Source of the DNA: Minisyncoccota bacterium
GTDB lineage: Bacteria > Patescibacteriota > Microgenomatia > UBA1400 > PJMF01
Length of the DNA: 34,199 nt
Reading direction: 5' to 3'
Assembly: GCA_009885085.1 (NCBI GenBank)
Contig: VFLK01000042.1
Span: forward strand, 1-34,199
Position numbers and translations under genes: made by a program. Positions within the stretch are counted from its first letter, which is position 1, and each line of letters starts with the position of its first letter. Shown in pieces: positions 16,123-24,493 of the stretch. The notes beneath the pieces were generated by a model. That model ran no database searches. It had not been told where the DNA came from and saw only the letters and a program-made list of their open reading frames with translations.

Positions 16123-17060
16123 TTTTCAATCCAGAAATATGTTTTCTCTAGGCCTTCTTCAAGGCTTATTTGTGGCTCCCAAGAAAGAGTTTCCTTGATT
16201 AAGGTATTGTCTGAATTTCTACCCCTAACTCCCTGAGGGCGATTTAAATTATATTTTTTAGTAATCTTTTTATTGGCAATTTTAGCAATAAAATCTACCA
16301 TTTTATTTATGGTGATTAGTCTGGTAGATCCGATATTCATTGGCAAATTGTAGTTTGAGTGCATTAATTTATATACACCTTCTAGACAATCATCAATGTA
16401 ACAATATGAGCGAGTTTGTTTACCGTCACCCCATACCTCGATAGAATCTGTTTTTTTGGCATTTGCAATTTTTCTGCATAATGCTGCTGGGGATTTTTCT
16501 CTGCCACCTTCATAAGTTCCTTCTGGACCATAAATATTGTGAAAACGAGCAATTGCTATTTTTAAGCCCAGTTCTTGATTATAGGAAAGACAGGTTTGTT
16601 CGGTAAATATTTTTTCCCAGCCATATGCGGTGTCCGGATTGGCAGGGTAGGCATCAGTTTCTTTTAAACCTGAATTTCTTGTAGACATTTGTTTTTCTTC
16701 AGGATATGCGCAAGCAGATGAAGAAAAGAAAACTTTTCCTACTTTTAGTTCGGCAGATCTTTTGAGGAGATTAAGATTTATGATCGCATTATTATGAACA
16801 ATTTGAGGTCCATTACAGCTTATAAAGCCCATTCCGCCCATATCAGCTGCTAGCATGTACAGCTCATCCACTTTAAATAAGTGCTTTTTTACAAGTTTTG
16901 GGTCTCTTAAATCGGCAATAATAAATTTATCGGCAGCTGATTTTGAAAATTCCGGTTTTTTAATATCAATTCCTGTAACAAAGTATCCCTTTTGTTTAAG
17001 AAATCTGGCCATGTGAGATCCTATAAAACCACCGGCTCCGGTAACAATTGCAGTTTTCAT
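16101..17060 (-). CDS. GDP-mannose 3,5-epimerase-like SDR enzyme
   Basis: The 319-residue product follows plant GME closely. It has an N-terminal NAD site (TGAGGFIGSH), AADMGGMGFI, SSSACAYPE with Cys117, YGWEK (Tyr146/Lys150), RFHNIYGPEGTYEGGREKSPAALCRK with Lys189, EVWGDGKQTRSY, GVRGRNSDN, and LEEGLEKTYFWIENQL. Cys117 and Lys189 correspond to the two residues that carry out C3/C5 epimerisation in the Arabidopsis enzyme, and Tyr/Lys to the SDR oxidation pair. The predicted reaction is GDP-D-mannose to GDP-L-galactose or GDP-L-gulose. It is coupled by ATGA to the upstream GT4 gene, which may use its product. A related GDP-sugar epimerase cannot be excluded. Confidence 0.87.
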   Translation of the reverse strand: MKTAIVTGAGGFIGSHMARFLKQKGYFVTGIDIKKPEFSKSAADKFIIADLRDPKLVKKHLFKVDELYMLAADMGGMGFISCNGPQIVHNNAIINLNLLKRSAELKVGKVFFSSSACAYPEEKQMSTRNSGLKETDAYPANPDTAYGWEKIFTEQTCLSYNQELGLKIAIARFHNIYGPEGTYEGGREKSPAALCRKIANAKKTDSIEVWGDGKQTRSYCYIDDCLEGVYKLMHSNYNLPMNIGSTRLITINKMVDFIAKIANKKITKKYNLNRPQGVRGRNSDNTLIKETLSWEPQISLEEGLEKTYFWIENQLKKKE

Positions 17061-18157
17061 AAATATTTATTTAAATAGTAATCAGTTATTAATTTAATTT
17101 TTCTTTCAAACACTTTAGTCGAGAACTTCTTGGAAAAATTATGGCATTTTTCTTTTTCAAATGTCATTGATTCAAATCTTTCAATAGCTCTAGTTAATGA
17201 TTTTACAGTATGCTGGCTGAAAAATATGCCTGTTTTTTTGTCCAAAATTGTTTCTATCAAGCCACCAGATTTAAAGCCAATTGTTGGTATCCCTCTAGAA
17301 CCTGCTTCAATTGTTACCATTCCAAAATCTTCTTCAATTGCACAATTAATTAATGCCTTAGTATCAATAAATATTTTTTCAAGTTGCGAATTGTTTACAA
17401 ATCCTTTGAATTTGATGTTTGGTCCAGCTATTTTTTTTAATCTCTTTAGCTCTGGCCCAACACCAACGACTAAAAGTGGGATATTTAATTCAGTACAGGC
17501 TTTAATTGCAAGATAGGCACCTTTTTGTTTTACAAGTCTTGAGAAAAAGAGATAGTATTTTCCGTTTCCTTTTTTTGTAACTTTTAAGGAGATATTTACT
17601 GGAGGATATACTAACAAGCTTTTTCTTTTATAAGTTTCTTTAATTCTTTTTTGAACTTCCCTGGAAATTCCAATCATTAGGTCAGGCTTTTTTCCACTTT
17701 CAAGATCTTTTTTTTTGAGCCAATTGAAGATAGGCATAAATAGAAAGCTAAAAAAAGGTTTATTTAGTATTTGTATCTCGTTAAATTTCTTAGATAAATA
17801 TCGAGGGGGAGTATAGACATAAGAAATGTGGACTGCTTTTTCATGGACATTAATCAGCTTTGAATTAAAAGAATGAGTTGACGAGATGACCAAATTATAT
17901 TTTGAGAGATCAAGCTTTTCCCAATAAAAAATTAGTAATGGTTTGATAAGACTTGCGTGTGTGTAAAAAAATGGAATTTTGGAAAAAAAGGTTGTCTGAA
18001 TTTTACCTTTTGTCAGTTTTTCAATTTTTGATCGGAGTTTTTTATTTATAATTGGAATAAATAAATCTGCTTTTGGGTAAATTTTAATTAATTCCAGCAG
18101 TACATTTTCTGCTCCACCCACATGTAAATAAACATCATGAACTATCGCCATTTTCAT
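17057..18157 (-). CDS. Glycosyltransferase family 4 (WbaZ-like)
   Basis: A 366-residue GT-B protein. MAIVHDVYLHVGGAENVLLEL at the N-terminus and ISYVYTPPRYL near residue 115 are typical of the WbaZ/mannosyltransferase-like GT4 subgroup. The donor domain has YYLFFSRLVKQKG, VGVGPELKRL, IKFKGFVN, and the intact EEDFGMVTIEAGSRGIPTIG carrying the EX7E glutamates. GT4 enzymes of this type often use GDP-mannose-type donors, which would suit the epimerase it is coupled to; that link is inference. The start follows an extended -10 box by seven bases, predicting a leaderless message. Confidence 0.9.
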   Translation of the reverse strand: MKMAIVHDVYLHVGGAENVLLELIKIYPKADLFIPIINKKLRSKIEKLTKGKIQTTFFSKIPFFYTHASLIKPLLIFYWEKLDLSKYNLVISSTHSFNSKLINVHEKAVHISYVYTPPRYLSKKFNEIQILNKPFFSFLFMPIFNWLKKKDLESGKKPDLMIGISREVQKRIKETYKRKSLLVYPPVNISLKVTKKGNGKYYLFFSRLVKQKGAYLAIKACTELNIPLLVVGVGPELKRLKKIAGPNIKFKGFVNNSQLEKIFIDTKALINCAIEEDFGMVTIEAGSRGIPTIGFKSGGLIETILDKKTGIFFSQHTVKSLTRAIERFESMTFEKEKCHNFSKKFSTKVFERKIKLITDYYLNKYL

Positions 18158-18164
18158 AGACTAG

Positions 18165-18173
18165 ATTTTAGCA
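18165..18173 (-). promoter_or_regulatory. Extended -10 box for the 18157-16101 operon
   Basis: TGCTAAAAT on the minus strand ends seven bases before ATG 18157. It lies back to back with a plus-strand box, with two bases between them. Confidence 0.6.
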
Positions 18174-18175
18174 CA

Positions 18176-18184
18176 TGTTATGAT
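18176..18184 (+). promoter_or_regulatory. Extended -10 box for the 18216 operon
   Basis: TGTTATGAT ends 31 bases before the chosen ATG 18216, giving a leader of about 25 bases without a clear Shine-Dalgarno. It forms a compact divergent promoter pair with 18165-18173. Confidence 0.4.
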
Positions 18185-18215
18185 ATGTTTTAGTCTGTTT
18201 AAATGCTCATACGAT

Positions 18216-19397
18216 ATGGATAAAAATAATAAATTACTCTTTATTACGGAAGATTTTCCTTCTGGTTTGAACGGCACTAGTGTAAAAACCAGAAATACAC
18301 TTAATTACCTTCTGGAAAGCGGTTATAAAATTGACGTTTGCTGTTTTCATTTCGAAGATTTTAAGGTTCATAATCTTAAACATAAAAATTTGAAGATTCA
18401 TTCAGTAGAACGTAAAAAAACAGTTAGGTTTTCCCCTGAGTATCTCTTAAATATTTTTCAAATTATTGCCTCATTTTCGCCAATTTCAATTGCTAGATTA
18501 TTTAGTAAGGAACTGAACATTGTAATTAAAAAATTAATTTCTGAAAATAATTATCAAGTAATTATTCATGATGGATATTCTACGTTGCAGTATCAAAGTT
18601 TTAATAAAAAAATTAGAAGTATTTATATTGATGACGAAGATTTTACAGATTTATATAGACAAAGATTTATATTAGAAAGAGCTATCCTCAGTAGGCTCTT
18701 TTACGTGCATGAATATTTAAAGAGCCTAATTTTCGAATATTTTCACATGAGGAAATTAAATCAAATTTGGGCAATAAGTCCAAGAACTGAGAAACGGCTA
18801 GCAAAGATTTCAAAAGTTAAAACAGTGCTGATGCCTACTTATATTCCAATAGAAAAGAATATTTATAATAGTAAGGGAAAAAATTTAGTTTTTACTGGGA
18901 CACTGAATTGGAAAGAGAACATAGATGGGCTAAAATGGTTTATCTCAAAGCATTGGCATCGAATAAGAAGTTTTGAGCCAAAGACTAAGCTAATTGTTAT
19001 TGGTCAGGGTGCATCTTCAGATTTAATTTCATATTTAAATAAAATAGATGGAGTAGTTTATAGAGGATATGTTAAAAAACTAGAAACAGAATATCTAAAT
19101 GCAAGCCTGTCAATCTCTCCAGTAATGATAAACGCGGGTATCAAGGTCAAAATATTAACATATATGAGTTATGGTTTGCCGGTTATATCAACGACAAAAG
19201 CCGCTTGGGGTCTAGTTTCCTCAAGCGGAATAATAATTTCCACAGAAAAGTTTTATTCTCATTGCGTTATAATCTTGCTAAGGAATAAAAAACTAAGAAT
19301 CAGACTTTCTAAAAATGCTCATGCCAATATAGAAAATAACTATTCAAAAGTAATGCTAAAAAACTTTTTTCTAGAAAATCTTGAGAATAATGAATAA
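18216..19397 (+). CDS. Glycosyltransferase family 4-like
   Basis: A 393-residue GT-B protein from ATG 18216; an upstream ATG at 18180 falls inside the promoter region. FITEDFPSGLNGTSVKTRNTLNYLLE matches the acceptor-side loop of GT4 enzymes. The donor domain has FTGTLNWKENIDGLKWF, LIVIGQGAS, VVYRGYVKKLE, and SPVMINAGIKVKILTYMSYGLPVIST. The position of the second EX7E Glu is Thr (ILTYMS), as in the GT4 at 11430, with which it also shares the GI.VK.LT spacing. The stop overlaps the next start in ATGAATAA. Probably cytoplasmic; donor unknown. Confidence 0.87.
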   Translation: MDKNNKLLFITEDFPSGLNGTSVKTRNTLNYLLESGYKIDVCCFHFEDFKVHNLKHKNLKIHSVERKKTVRFSPEYLLNIFQIIASFSPISIARLFSKELNIVIKKLISENNYQVIIHDGYSTLQYQSFNKKIRSIYIDDEDFTDLYRQRFILERAILSRLFYVHEYLKSLIFEYFHMRKLNQIWAISPRTEKRLAKISKVKTVLMPTYIPIEKNIYNSKGKNLVFTGTLNWKENIDGLKWFISKHWHRIRSFEPKTKLIVIGQGASSDLISYLNKIDGVVYRGYVKKLETEYLNASLSISPVMINAGIKVKILTYMSYGLPVISTTKAAWGLVSSSGIIISTEKFYSHCVIILLRNKKLRIRLSKNAHANIENNYSKVMLKNFFLENLENNE

Positions 19398-20370
19398 ATA
19401 CTATTTCAATAAAAAAATATTAGTGACAGGGGGTGCTGGTTTTATTGGCGCTCATTTGGTTAGAAAACTGGTTTCTTTGGGTGCGTCTGTTAGTGTGATA
19501 GACAATCTTTCTAGAGGTAAAAAGCAGAGACTGAAAGATGTCATTAATAAGATAATTTTCTACAAGGCAGATTTAAGAGATGAAAAAAAAGCTCAAAAAT
19601 ATTTTGAAGGCCAAGAAATCGTTTTTAATTTAGCAGCATTAAATACTGGTATTGATTATGACCTAGGTAGAACAGAAGTTATGTTCGAGGATAACTTATT
19701 GTTACAGATGATGCCATTAAGAATGGCGAAGAATAGTGGCCCAGTCAAGAAATTTATTCAAATAAGTTCTGCGAGTGTTTATTCTAGAAATGCGATGGAA
19801 AGTCAGGCACCAACTCCAGAAACAGCCGATACTTGTGAGCCAGAACCCTCAAAACTTGGTTATGCTTTGGCAAAGCAAATGGGGGAAAGATTAGCAACCT
19901 GGTATAACCAAAATACTGGGTTGAAAACTGTACGAGTTAGATTCATCAATGTTTATGGTGAAGATGATAATTATGATGAAATGGGACATTTTATTCCAGT
20001 TATGGTTAGAAAGTTCATTGAGGCCAAAAGAACACTAGAAGTTTTTGGTAGTGGTAAACAAAAAAGGTCTTTTCTTTATGTGGGAGACGCAGTAAATGCT
20101 TTGTTAACCCTAGCACAGAAAGGAAAAGCTGGAGATGTTTATAACGTAGATTCCAACTGTGAAAAATCTGTGGAAGAGGTTGTAACAGAAATTTCTAACT
20201 ACTTTAAAGATAAAAAACTGAAGATTTCTTTCAATAAAGATAAACCAGAAGGATCTCAAAGAAGAATATTGGATAATTCAAAATTAATGAAGCTTGGATG
20301 GAAATCAGAAATTAGTTTCAGTGAGGGACTTAGTTTAACGATAAAAAATATTTTGAAAAAATATAGGTAA
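19390..20370 (+). CDS. NAD-dependent sugar epimerase/dehydratase (extended SDR)
   Basis: A 326-residue extended SDR protein. LVTGGAGFIGAHLVRKL (GxxGxxG at 14-20) binds NAD. VIDNLSRGKKQRL is the adenosine-binding strand end found in UDP-glucose 4-epimerase relatives, and YALAK (Tyr158/Lys162) is the catalytic pair. RVRFINVYGEDDNY and FGSGKQKRSFLYVGDAV are the substrate-domain motifs. The 89-100 loop (DYDLGRTEVMFEDN) and the final LGWKSEISFSEGL are typical of the family. The exact sugar cannot be assigned. ATG 19390 is preferred over an in-frame TTG at 19381. Confidence 0.88.
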   Translation: MNKYYFNKKILVTGGAGFIGAHLVRKLVSLGASVSVIDNLSRGKKQRLKDVINKIIFYKADLRDEKKAQKYFEGQEIVFNLAALNTGIDYDLGRTEVMFEDNLLLQMMPLRMAKNSGPVKKFIQISSASVYSRNAMESQAPTPETADTCEPEPSKLGYALAKQMGERLATWYNQNTGLKTVRVRFINVYGEDDNYDEMGHFIPVMVRKFIEAKRTLEVFGSGKQKRSFLYVGDAVNALLTLAQKGKAGDVYNVDSNCEKSVEEVVTEISNYFKDKKLKISFNKDKPEGSQRRILDNSKLMKLGWKSEISFSEGLSLTIKNILKKYR

Positions 20371-20393
20371 GCTCAGGGTAATTAGTTTTAACA

Positions 20394-20399
20394 TATATT
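20394..20399 (+). promoter_or_regulatory. -10 box for the gene at 20408
   Basis: TATATT ending eight bases before ATG 20408. There is no TG extension and no visible Shine-Dalgarno. The 37-base gap from the upstream stop leaves room for a separate promoter. Confidence 0.4.
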
Positions 20400-20407
20400 T
20401 TAAACAT

Positions 20408-21844
20408 ATGAATGCCATCATTAAAAAACTTAACAATAAATACCTTTTCATTTTTTTAATGATAATACTAGTATTGTTGGTTCGCAGTTATTATTCCGTC
20501 TTCTCAGTCTTTTCTGGAGACGAAATTTTTTCAATGTTTATTACTAATTCAACAAGTTTTAAAAATTTACTTTCAGCGTCAGTAGAGACTACTCATCCAA
20601 ATTTTTATCATCTAGCATTAAAAACTCAACTTTTAGTTACTAGCTCGGTAGTTTGGCTAAGAGCATTTAATCTTATATTTTTCCTATCTTGTATTTTTAC
20701 ATTATATAAAATAGGAAACCTTTTTAAAATGGGAACACAGGGTAGCTTATTATTTTTAATGCCATTTGCTACTTCATTATATTTTTTCAGACAGACTTAT
20801 ACACTCAGAATGTATATTTTTGGAATATTATTTTTTTTGTTATCATTCTATTTTCTTTTTAAGTTCTTTTTTAAATTTAAGAAAAGATTCTTTTTCTATT
20901 CATGGGCGTTTGATTTATTGGGAGTTTTATCTGTTTATGGATATTTTTTATGGATTCCAATTAAATTAGTGTTTTTAACAAAATGGATGATTGAGAATAA
21001 TAAAAAAAATATATTGGAGATAACATCATACATAATTTCTATAGTAGTTTTGTTTTCTTTGGTAGCATTTTCAGTTAAAGAACATTATTCAACTATAAAT
21101 TATTTGCTTGATTGGGTAAGACTGCCAGTTTTTGAGGACATCGGTCTTAGTTTTATCAATATGAATGGGCTAGGATATTTTCGATATTTCGAGTTGCCCT
21201 ATGACATAAGCACTTCAAATATTATTTTTGGAATAATAATATCAATATTAATTATTGTTTATACATTATTATCAATACCCCGAATATTATTTATTTTGAA
21301 AAATAGATTAATTGTCGAGAAAAAATACTTTCAAATTTTTGAAGTAATTTTTATATTCTGTTTAATTATTTTAATTAGCATGTATTCATTTTCCAATTTA
21401 CTTGAATTCAAATTTTTTCATATAAGACAGTTTTTTGTCATTGCAACTTCTTTTTCTATCTATTTTGGAAGTCTGATGTATAAAAACAGAGGTAGCAAAT
21501 TAATTTTCTTATCATTAATTTACTCGATATTTTTTATAGTAAACATAAGAAGCACAGCATATCTAGAATATTGGAAGCCATTTATTAAGAATGAGGACCT
21601 AGTTTTGGCAAATGAAAGAGATGTTGAATTAGGATATTATTACTGCGACTCACATTCATTTGAGGAAAATCTGATTAACTGTCCTAAACATAATATTTAT
21701 TTTGATTTTGATCAGTTAAAGGATAATTCAAAGAATAGAGAATATTTTTTTGCAAAGGATGAAAAATACAAATTAGTACCACCAGCAGAAGCAATATGCG
21801 AATTTCTATATGATGGCGTTAGTAAGTGTTCTTTTTTAAGATAG
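20408..21844 (+). CDS. GT-C membrane glycosyltransferase (ArnT/PMT-like)
   Basis: A 478-residue polytopic protein. The first transmembrane helix is followed by SGDEIFS, whose Asp38-Glu39 matches the acidic pair in the first external loop of GT-C enzymes. THPNFYHLAL at 62-71 matches the HPPLYY-type motif. About ten hydrophobic helices follow, then a ~90-residue hydrophilic C-terminal domain with several Cys. GT-C enzymes transfer a sugar from a polyprenyl-phosphate donor on the outer face of the membrane. This one would add a side sugar to the glycan or glycosylate a protein. It overlaps the convergent GT-C gene by 26 bases. Confidence 0.78.
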   Translation: MNAIIKKLNNKYLFIFLMIILVLLVRSYYSVFSVFSGDEIFSMFITNSTSFKNLLSASVETTHPNFYHLALKTQLLVTSSVVWLRAFNLIFFLSCIFTLYKIGNLFKMGTQGSLLFLMPFATSLYFFRQTYTLRMYIFGILFFLLSFYFLFKFFFKFKKRFFFYSWAFDLLGVLSVYGYFLWIPIKLVFLTKWMIENNKKNILEITSYIISIVVLFSLVAFSVKEHYSTINYLLDWVRLPVFEDIGLSFINMNGLGYFRYFELPYDISTSNIIFGIIISILIIVYTLLSIPRILFILKNRLIVEKKYFQIFEVIFIFCLIILISMYSFSNLLEFKFFHIRQFFVIATSFSIYFGSLMYKNRGSKLIFLSLIYSIFFIVNIRSTAYLEYWKPFIKNEDLVLANERDVELGYYYCDSHSFEENLINCPKHNIYFDFDQLKDNSKNREYFFAKDEKYKLVPPAEAICEFLYDGVSKCSFLR

Positions 21845-23321
21845 CAAACTTTTGATTTTCATACATAATAGTAAAAGATGTTGGAATAACCTCTGATTTA
21901 TCAATGCTTTTTTCCCATATAAATGTATTTGTATTAAATTCTTTATATATTTCGTTTTTCTTAATATCAGTTCCATATACATTTGTAAAATAAAATAAAG
22001 CCTGATCAAGATAAGTTCTATTCTTTTCTTCATAAAAAAACACTATATTCTGGCCACATATTACCTCACATTCATTTACAAGAAGTATGAAGTCTTTGTA
22101 TAGGGGTGTTTCTTCCTTTTTTAATCCACTGTTGTAATTTTGCAGTAATGACCAGTCATTTAATTCTAGTTTAGTGAAGTTCTGTGCCTTCTTATGCTCT
22201 TTAAAAAAGATTGTAGCTATTAAAGTTACTGAAATCAGCAATAAAATTTTAACAATTAGGCTATTTTTTAAAAATATTTTATATAAGATTAAAGATATTT
22301 CATAAATAGATTCGGCTAGTAATGGTATTAAAAATGTAATAGAAATTAGTAAATATCTACTTGGAAACCATTCCATTGTTCCAAAATATACCTGGATAAC
22401 AAGTAAAAAAAATAAATAGATTGGTGAAAAATAAAAAAATAGTCTTTTAAATGTACTGTGCTTTAAAAATTGGCGACTCTTTGTAAAAAAGTTTTTGATA
22501 CTTAATAAAGAAGTTATTAAAAAAATATTTGGATAGATGTTTTTCAATCTTACCAACCAAATTTTTAATGAAAGGTTCCAATTATAGTATTGTACTTGCT
22601 GATAGTTTTGAGCGACTTGGTATTTTTGTTCAAAAAAATTTAAAAATTGATGGTTATACATTTGATCAACATATGTCCAATATATTGGCATGAGTAGTGA
22701 AAAAATCAAATATATGATTTTTTTTCTAAGTTTTATTGGTTTTAAAATAACCAAAAGCCAAATTACAGGAAGCATCATCCATGATTCATATCTTATTCCA
22801 TGAGCAATATTAAGAAATAATAATGATAAAAATATATTTTTATAAGAAGCATTTCTTTGATTAATGAATATAATTGCTACTAATATAAAGAAAACAAAAA
22901 TTGGCTCAGAGAGGGTTTGAGTACTTAAGTAGATTCTGATAGGTAGTAAACAAAATAAGAGTGACGATAGCAGAGCCAAATATTTATTTTTTTTAAAAGA
23001 TTTTGTATAAAAATAAATAGCAAGTATTGAACCCAAGCTAAAAACATACGTTAGGATTCTTGGGGAAAGTTGCGGATCTTTAATAATATTTTGAAAGATT
23101 ATTATTAATGAAAAATGAAATGGTAGCCAAACACCTCCCCATTCATTAAAAACTATATTTTGTTTTAATTGTGACATAGCAACATTAACTCTTGAATAGG
23201 CGTCTGACTCGGCAATCATAGGAAGTGAGAATTCTTTAATTGAATTTGATATTGCTAATAAGATTATTAAAAATAAAAAAATTGAGGATAGATTGTTTCT
23301 AATTATTTTTTTTAGATTCAT
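21819..23321 (-). CDS. GT-C membrane glycosyltransferase (GT39-like)
   Basis: A 500-residue polytopic protein. After the first helix the loop has IAESDAYSR (Glu38, Asp40) as candidate acidic catalytic residues. WLPFHFSL corresponds to the HPP-type motif, and PIRIYLSTQTLSEPIFVFF matches the fourth-helix region of PMT-like proteins. About ten transmembrane segments precede a C-terminal soluble domain of ~130 residues. Donor and acceptor are unknown. It starts with ATGA coupling to the aminotransferase gene, so the amino sugar that enzyme makes may be its donor; that is inference. Confidence 0.78.
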   Translation of the reverse strand: MNLKKIIRNNLSSIFLFLIILLAISNSIKEFSLPMIAESDAYSRVNVAMSQLKQNIVFNEWGGVWLPFHFSLIIIFQNIIKDPQLSPRILTYVFSLGSILAIYFYTKSFKKNKYLALLSSLLFCLLPIRIYLSTQTLSEPIFVFFILVAIIFINQRNASYKNIFLSLLFLNIAHGIRYESWMMLPVIWLLVILKPIKLRKKIIYLIFSLLMPIYWTYVDQMYNHQFLNFFEQKYQVAQNYQQVQYYNWNLSLKIWLVRLKNIYPNIFLITSLLSIKNFFTKSRQFLKHSTFKRLFFYFSPIYLFFLLVIQVYFGTMEWFPSRYLLISITFLIPLLAESIYEISLILYKIFLKNSLIVKILLLISVTLIATIFFKEHKKAQNFTKLELNDWSLLQNYNSGLKKEETPLYKDFILLVNECEVICGQNIVFFYEEKNRTYLDQALFYFTNVYGTDIKKNEIYKEFNTNTFIWEKSIDKSEVIPTSFTIMYENQKFAILKKNTY

Positions 23322-24427
23322 CTAATTTTGGAGATGGCATTTACTATTTTTTCAACTTCTTCATTCGTTAATTCAGCAAATATTGGTAGAGAGAGAGTTT
23401 GATTGAAAAATCTTTCCGCACTTGGAAAATCACCTTTTTTATAGTTTAAGAAATCCATTGAAGGTTGTAAGTGAAGAGGAGTTGGATAGTAAATACCTGT
23501 CGAAATTCCTAATTTTTCAAATAACTCAGTATCTTTTTTTCTATTTTTGGTTTGATATGAATAAACATAAATTGACGGAACAGTATTTTTAGGCCAAATC
23601 ATTCCTGACTTGCCATTTTTTTGAAAAGCCTCATTGTATCTTTCAGCAATTTCCAATTTTCTTTTTATTATTAATTCGAGATTCGGCAGTTTATGAAGAA
23701 GTGTAGCTGATTGAATATTATCAATTAATTTATTAAAGCCAGAAACTAGATGATCATATTTAGTTTCAACACTCTCAACACCGTGGTCAGCATACATTCT
23801 GGCCATTCTAATAAATTTCTTATTATTGGAAATAATTATTCCAGCATTACCAAGAGCCCCTAAAGTTTTAGATGGATAAAGTGAAAAACATCCTGCTAAA
23901 CCAAATGAGCCAACTCGTTTATTATTATAAAGACTTCCGTGTCCATGGGATGCATCTTCAATGACTAGAATTCTATTTTTTTTGGCAATGTACATTATTT
24001 CATTCATGTCGCAAGGAACGCCATATAAATGTACTAACAAGATAGCCTTAGTCTTTGGTGTTATTTTTTTAGTAATTTCTTTAGGATCGATATTACCAGT
24101 ATTTGGTTGGACATCTGCAAAAACTGGCTTCGCCCCAACATGAATAATAGCGTCTGATGTTGCAGTAAATGTACATGGAGTTGTGATGACTTCATCTCCA
24201 CTTTTAAGATTTGCTGCCTTGAGAGCTATAATAAGTGAATCTGTGCCGGAATGAACTCCTAGGGCATATTTAGTGTCACATATTTTTGCATATTTTTGTT
24301 CAAATTCTTTAGTTTCTTCGCCATTTGTAAAGCTACTTACATCCAAAATTTTACCCCAACTTTTTAGTATTTGTACTTTTAGCAATTGGTGTTGTCTTTT
24401 TAGATCAAAAAGAGGTATCTTATTCAC
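23318..24427 (-). CDS. DegT/DnrJ/EryC1/StrS sugar aminotransferase
   Basis: A 369-residue PLP enzyme. IPLFDLKRQ opens the protein, as in this family. LGVHSGTDSLIIAL binds the phosphate, TPCTFTATSDAI and VIEDASHGHG carry the cofactor-stacking and Asp158 residues, and SLYPSKTLGALGNAG places the Schiff-base Lys at 187. SGFNKLIDNIQSATLL and the final YYPTPLHLQP..LP are the usual substrate motifs. It converts a nucleotide-linked keto sugar to an amino sugar in the cytosol; the 3- or 4-position cannot be told. The start is GTG, fixed by an extended -10 box seven bases before it. Confidence 0.93.
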   Translation of the reverse strand: MNKIPLFDLKRQHQLLKVQILKSWGKILDVSSFTNGEETKEFEQKYAKICDTKYALGVHSGTDSLIIALKAANLKSGDEVITTPCTFTATSDAIIHVGAKPVFADVQPNTGNIDPKEITKKITPKTKAILLVHLYGVPCDMNEIMYIAKKNRILVIEDASHGHGSLYNNKRVGSFGLAGCFSLYPSKTLGALGNAGIIISNNKKFIRMARMYADHGVESVETKYDHLVSGFNKLIDNIQSATLLHKLPNLELIIKRKLEIAERYNEAFQKNGKSGMIWPKNTVPSIYVYSYQTKNRKKDTELFEKLGISTGIYYPTPLHLQPSMDFLNYKKGDFPSAERFFNQTLSLPIFAELTNEEVEKIVNAISKIR

Positions 24428-24434
24428 GGGATCA

Positions 24435-24443
24435 ATTTTATCA
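24435..24443 (-). promoter_or_regulatory. Extended -10 box before a GTG start
   Basis: TGATAAAAT on the minus strand, ending seven bases before GTG 24427. No in-frame ATG or Shine-Dalgarno exists upstream. It is the cleanest case that the spacing, not an ATG, marks the start. Confidence 0.6.
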
Positions 24444-24493
24444 TAGTCTATCTGCTATTAATTATTTGGAAATTATCATCAAGATAATTGATT

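Noticed and set aside
17130-17516. 128-codon plus-strand open frame
   Set aside because: Antisense to the catalytic domain of the GT4 gene 17057-18157; no recognisable family and no start signal.
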